Below, piece by piece: positions 60,311 through 64,000 of a stretch of 64,000 bases of DNA. Source of the stretch: Nectonema munidae. Lineage: Eukaryota > Nematomorpha > Nectonematoida > Nectonematidae. The notes beneath the pieces are model-generated. The model saw only the letters and a list, made by a program, of their open reading frames with translations. It was not told the DNA's origin and searched no databases. Both the position numbers and the translations under genes were made by a program. The first letter of the stretch is position 1. Each line of letters opens with the position of its first letter. The stretch covers positions 1 to 64,000 of the forward strand of contig JAUIRK010000700.1 of assembly GCA_030549495.1 (NCBI GenBank). The letters are read 5' to 3'.

Positions 60311-61689
60311 TAAATTTTTAACCTTTTTTCAAACTTTTATTTGAATTGTTCATTGCTCTAAAGTTCATAAAATTTTGTACTACATATTTCATATTACAAG
60401 AAAAAGAATTTTTCTAAGCCATTCTTTTATTTTGAGCTCAAACAAATAATCAATTCTGAAGGATATGTGATCTCTTATAGGTGAGAATTATGATTAGAAA
60501 AATTGAATTTGATTGAAATTAGGACGTCAATAGATTCTTATGTAAAAAGTGAGTTTTTGAAAAAATGTTAGAATTTTGTTTATAATAATTAAGTTCAGAA
60601 AGTTATAAATTGAAAAAGTAAAATGAACATTGCATTTTTCAAAAATAATAAGATCATGTAAAAAGTGTACAAAAATTTACTTGAACAAATCTAGTGAGAG
60701 TTTATTGAGAAAGAGAAGACATTTATAGAAGATTTGAGGGTGTGGTGTTGACTGGTGATCATAGGAATAAATGAAAGATTAATGAATGAATGAGTAAGTG
60801 AAGAGTTGTATGAATGAATGGAAGAATGAATGAAATTTTACTTATAAGCTACTTATACCACTTAAGTATGGATTGTTATAGAGATAGCGAATCAAAGAGC
60901 TTAACGTGTGAATTAGCTAATCAATTACTACCATTGCTAAGACAAGGTACCCTCATCTGTGATTATACGAATCAAAATTTTAAAAAAAATCAGAATATCA
61001 ACTCATATCAACAGAGTTAAGTTGTTTCAAGAAGTGATTGGCATTAAGTGAAAATTAACTGATTATAACCTGTGTAAACACGATTAATCCAGAGTAAGCG
61101 AACCGTAATTCATGTGTTATTTCAACTCACACAACCTTTAGCAAATCATAATAAATTTATATACTATTGTTTAAAGAATGTCTTGTGCAATTATATCATG
61201 CTTTAATTAAAAAAAACGGCATTTTTTCATGTTTGGTACTTATAATTATGTTCTGATATTATTGCCTTTTATATTTTTCCCTATCCTTGATGAACTATTT
61301 TGTATCTTAGGAGTTAAAATTTGGCAAAGATTAAGGGGTTAATTTACAAGTTAAAAGATATTAGACTATCAATTAACAGGTTAACGAAAAGACGGTTAAT
61401 TATCATCATCACTAGTTTCCACCCCCTATCTGATGAGAAAATGAAAATACAAGTATCAAATGTGAACTTCCAACATTTTATAAAGATGAGTGTATAAATA
61501 GACGTGACCGGACATTTGGCCAAATTGACATTTAACCCAAAATTTACATACACTTTGGCAATTTTTGTAGACCTTCCTTTACTTCCAGTAAGTTTGCAAG
61601 TGTGTCCTCTAAACAAATCTACAGCGTAATTTTTGTTTATTCATAACTCAAGTATGTGATCTACAAGAAGTCACATGACATATGGTCGA
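60311..61689. other. Gene-free AT-rich stretch
   Basis: A GAATGAATGA-type simple repeat (about 60765-60835) is present. No gene was recognised. Confidence 0.4.
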
Positions 61690-61800
61690 TTCAGCCAAAT
61701 GTTCGTTTGCTAAAATTTTTGTTCCGCCAAATGTCGATTGGCTAAATATACGTTGGCAAAATGTCCATTCGGCAAAATTTCCGTGCCAAATGTGTCCGCA
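61690..61800. repeat. Degenerate array, about 16-bp period
   Basis: About seven units of the type CCAAATGTNCGTTNGG follow each other (CCAAATGTTCGTTTG, CCAAATGTCGATTGG, CTAAATATACGTTGG, CAAAATGTCCATTCGG, CCAAATGTGTCCG). A related phrase, GGACATTTGGCCAAATTG, lies at about 61510. Confidence 0.65.
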
Positions 61801-62479
61801 TCTAATATAGGATAGATTTGTCAGGTGTCTCTATTTTTGAATTTTCATACATTTTAAAAATTACATTTACAAAACTTTTTCTTTCTTTACAATGATATAA
61901 AAGTTATTTTGTTTAGAAAAATGAAACATGTCACACCAACAATCAAATACAGCGAGTATTAATTTTGAATTGAAAAAATCATAGAATGGGAATATAAAGA
62001 TTTTCACTATTTGCAGTTTAGAGCTTTGTTTTTTAAACCTTTTTCCTATCTATATCAAGTATCTTTTTAAGTTTTCGAACCCAGCTGCTCATTCTCCCGT
62101 GTGCTTTTATAAATACCGTCAATCATATTAAAACGTTGGTATGATTGGAGGAAATAGTATAGAATTTGGATACATAAAACTATGAGACAAGAAAATTGAG
62201 TCGGGAAGCTTGCAAATATAAAATGTTTTGAGCTCTGGAATAGAGAAAGCAAAAAGGAATTATCATTAAATCCGTCAAAACTTGACAATGCAGAAAGTGA
62301 AGGTATATAGGTTAAATCGTTTATTAACTTTTTCAATTTTTTTCCTCTACGTGTATAAAAAAATTAAACTGAAAAAGGAAGCAAACGAATAGAATTCAAA
62401 ATTCTGGTCCTCAAACAGCGTTAATATAATAAGAGTGTTTTGAATTATGATGAATGTTACAGATAAATAAATGTTCATA

Positions 62480-62785
62480 TTAGAGATGTATTGGATATCC
62501 ACATTAGATGCGGATTATTCGCAAAAATTTCTACATCCTCTTAATATCCTCATTCGCGGATCATTTAACTTTCAACATCCACATCCGCAATTTTCTTTTT
62601 TTTCCCCTTTTCTAATACCACAAAGTTTTCTTCGGAATTTATCAGTTTTTGCTTTATCCAAAATTTTTATGATAAATATTTCTTTATTCATAACACACAT
62701 ACATCGAACATCCCCATCCGTATCCGCTAGGATGTCAAATTTGATATCGTCATCTGCATTCGCCTCAGTGGATACAAAAATTTGA
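62480..62785. repeat. Candidate short inverted-repeat element
   Basis: GGATATCCACATTAGATGCGGATTATTCGC near the left end resembles the complement of the right end (TGTATCCACTGAGGCGAATGCAG). Words such as CATCCGC and ATCCTC recur inside. The match is imperfect and no target duplication was seen. Confidence 0.35.
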
Positions 62786-64000
62786 GACGTGATACCTTTC
62801 TAATTATATCATTTAAAAAAATTATCTAAAAATCTTTATCCATAACTTAAGGATCGTGATGCTTGCTTCTTGAAACTTTCTACCATAAACTTATTATTTG
62901 AGTAAATATTTATAATAACTTTTAATATAATAATTGAAAAAGTGATTTAAATTTAAATTATTAAGTTATACGGTTATATGTTACTCCGCGTTTGTGAAAT
63001 TGGCCATTTCATGAAGTGGACAAGATGTTTATCTCACTTATTTGTTTGTATGATTAGAAAAGATGGAGGAAAGAAAATAATGTTTATTTTGTTAGTAAGT
63101 TAATATACTGGTTGTTTAGTTAGTTTAGCTTCGTTGTTTGGTTAGTTCTAAATAATACTAATATTAATTTTTTTCGAATTATTTTCCCAATAAAAAAAAT
63201 TATTTTTTAAAAATAAAATTATTTAAAAAATAAATCTACAAAGAAGTAATTTTTTTACAATATTATTTTTAAAAAATTGTTTTTATAGATTTAAAAATAA
63301 AAAGTAAAATAGAAATCATGAAAAAATATTTGAAGACTTTTTTTTAACTAATTTTAAAAAGTATAAGCAAATTTTTAGTTTCGTGCAATTTCACAAACGC
63401 AATATAACACATGATAGACCTTAAGAATACATTCCAAGTCAAAAGATATTTTTTATTAAAACAGAAATTATTAAACTTTATACAAAAATGGTTCAAAGAA
63501 TATCTAATTTAAAAAAAAATACATTCCTATACTCATCAAATAAGATCAATAAGTCAAATACTTTTTGAAGTACATTAAAACCTTTATCAATACCTGATCT
63601 AAAAAATATTGATACATTTTCTTTATCTGCATAAAACTAACAAGGTAGAACGCAAAATGTATGTTGCATTGCAAATTAATATCTAACTACGCTAACAGTC
63701 TAGAAGTTTTAACTGTGTAGAACTGCAAAGACATATAAATACGTAACCTGATCAAACAAGAGTTGCATATAGAAGTGTCATATGTATTTTTTTATATAAT
63801 CTTCATTTAATCAACCAGCTATTTAAAAGGGGAGTATTGATTTTTGTCAATCCGTAGCAGTGGTTATCGAAATGCACTCCACAATCCAAAAAAGGACTTT
63901 TTGGAGGACGCTTTAAAAATTTACTCAAAAACTAGATTTAATCCGAAAACTTTTAAGTCTTAAAAAAACTTTAGTGATAAATGTGAAAGTGGTGATACTA
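62786..64000. other. Gene-free AT-rich stretch
   Basis: No coding or repeat structure was recognised. Confidence 0.45.

Noticed and set aside
62471-62785. 104-codon plus-strand frame as a gene
   Set aside because: The frame is produced by repeated CATCC/ATCCGC words within a probable inverted-repeat element, not by a protein-like sequence.

Overview
The window is very AT-rich eukaryotic DNA in which almost every long reading frame comes from a transposable element. Transposase genes with short introns, many piggyBac, hAT and Tigger/pogo relics, tRNA-derived SINEs and non-LTR retrotransposons point to an invertebrate, most likely an arthropod (a parasitic copepod would fit). That assignment is inference; no gene here fixes the species. 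No rRNA, functional tRNA, CRISPR array, LTR element or virus-derived gene was recognised.

Layout. 1-8 kb: remains of two different piggyBac elements, a LINE 3' end, and a nearly whole LINE reverse transcriptase at 5.6-7.9 kb with a (TTATG)n tail. 8-14 kb: two SINE heads and the best-preserved element, a piggyBac transposon (9989-13885, minus-strand transposase with one 57-bp intron), carrying a perfect 103-bp inverted repeat and a 246-bp (AC)n tract. 14-16 kb: a broken gene of an unclassified invertebrate family, bracketed by short inverted repeats as if it were mobile. 16-27 kb: mostly gene-free AT-rich sequence with a hAT MITE, a SINE and two TTAA-flanked MITEs. 27.4-34.8 kb: one Tigger element split by two hAT elements and a deleted piggyBac. 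35-42.8 kb: relics of a GTF2IRD2-like hAT, a Tc1/IS630-type transposase and an RTE-type LINE, plus two more hAT elements of the CGGBP1-like family. 57.9-60.3 kb: a pogo relic hit twice by the same MITE, and a ZBED5-like hAT relic.

Two stretches look like host genes, both on the minus strand. At 46.45-46.78 kb is a terminal exon with a BH3 death motif closely resembling vertebrate BMF/BIM, followed by a hydrophobic tail. At 51.0-52.0 kb are two in-phase exons of a cysteine-rich, probably secreted protein that I do not recognise.

The elements interact mainly by insertion. The roughly 137-bp TTAA-flanked MITE family has six copies, three of them inside transposase relics, and is probably moved by a piggyBac transposase. 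The deleted hAT copies share ends with the longer hAT at 32.9-34.7 kb. The deleted piggyBac at 31-32.5 kb shares its 3' terminus with the relic at 0.65-1.65 kb.
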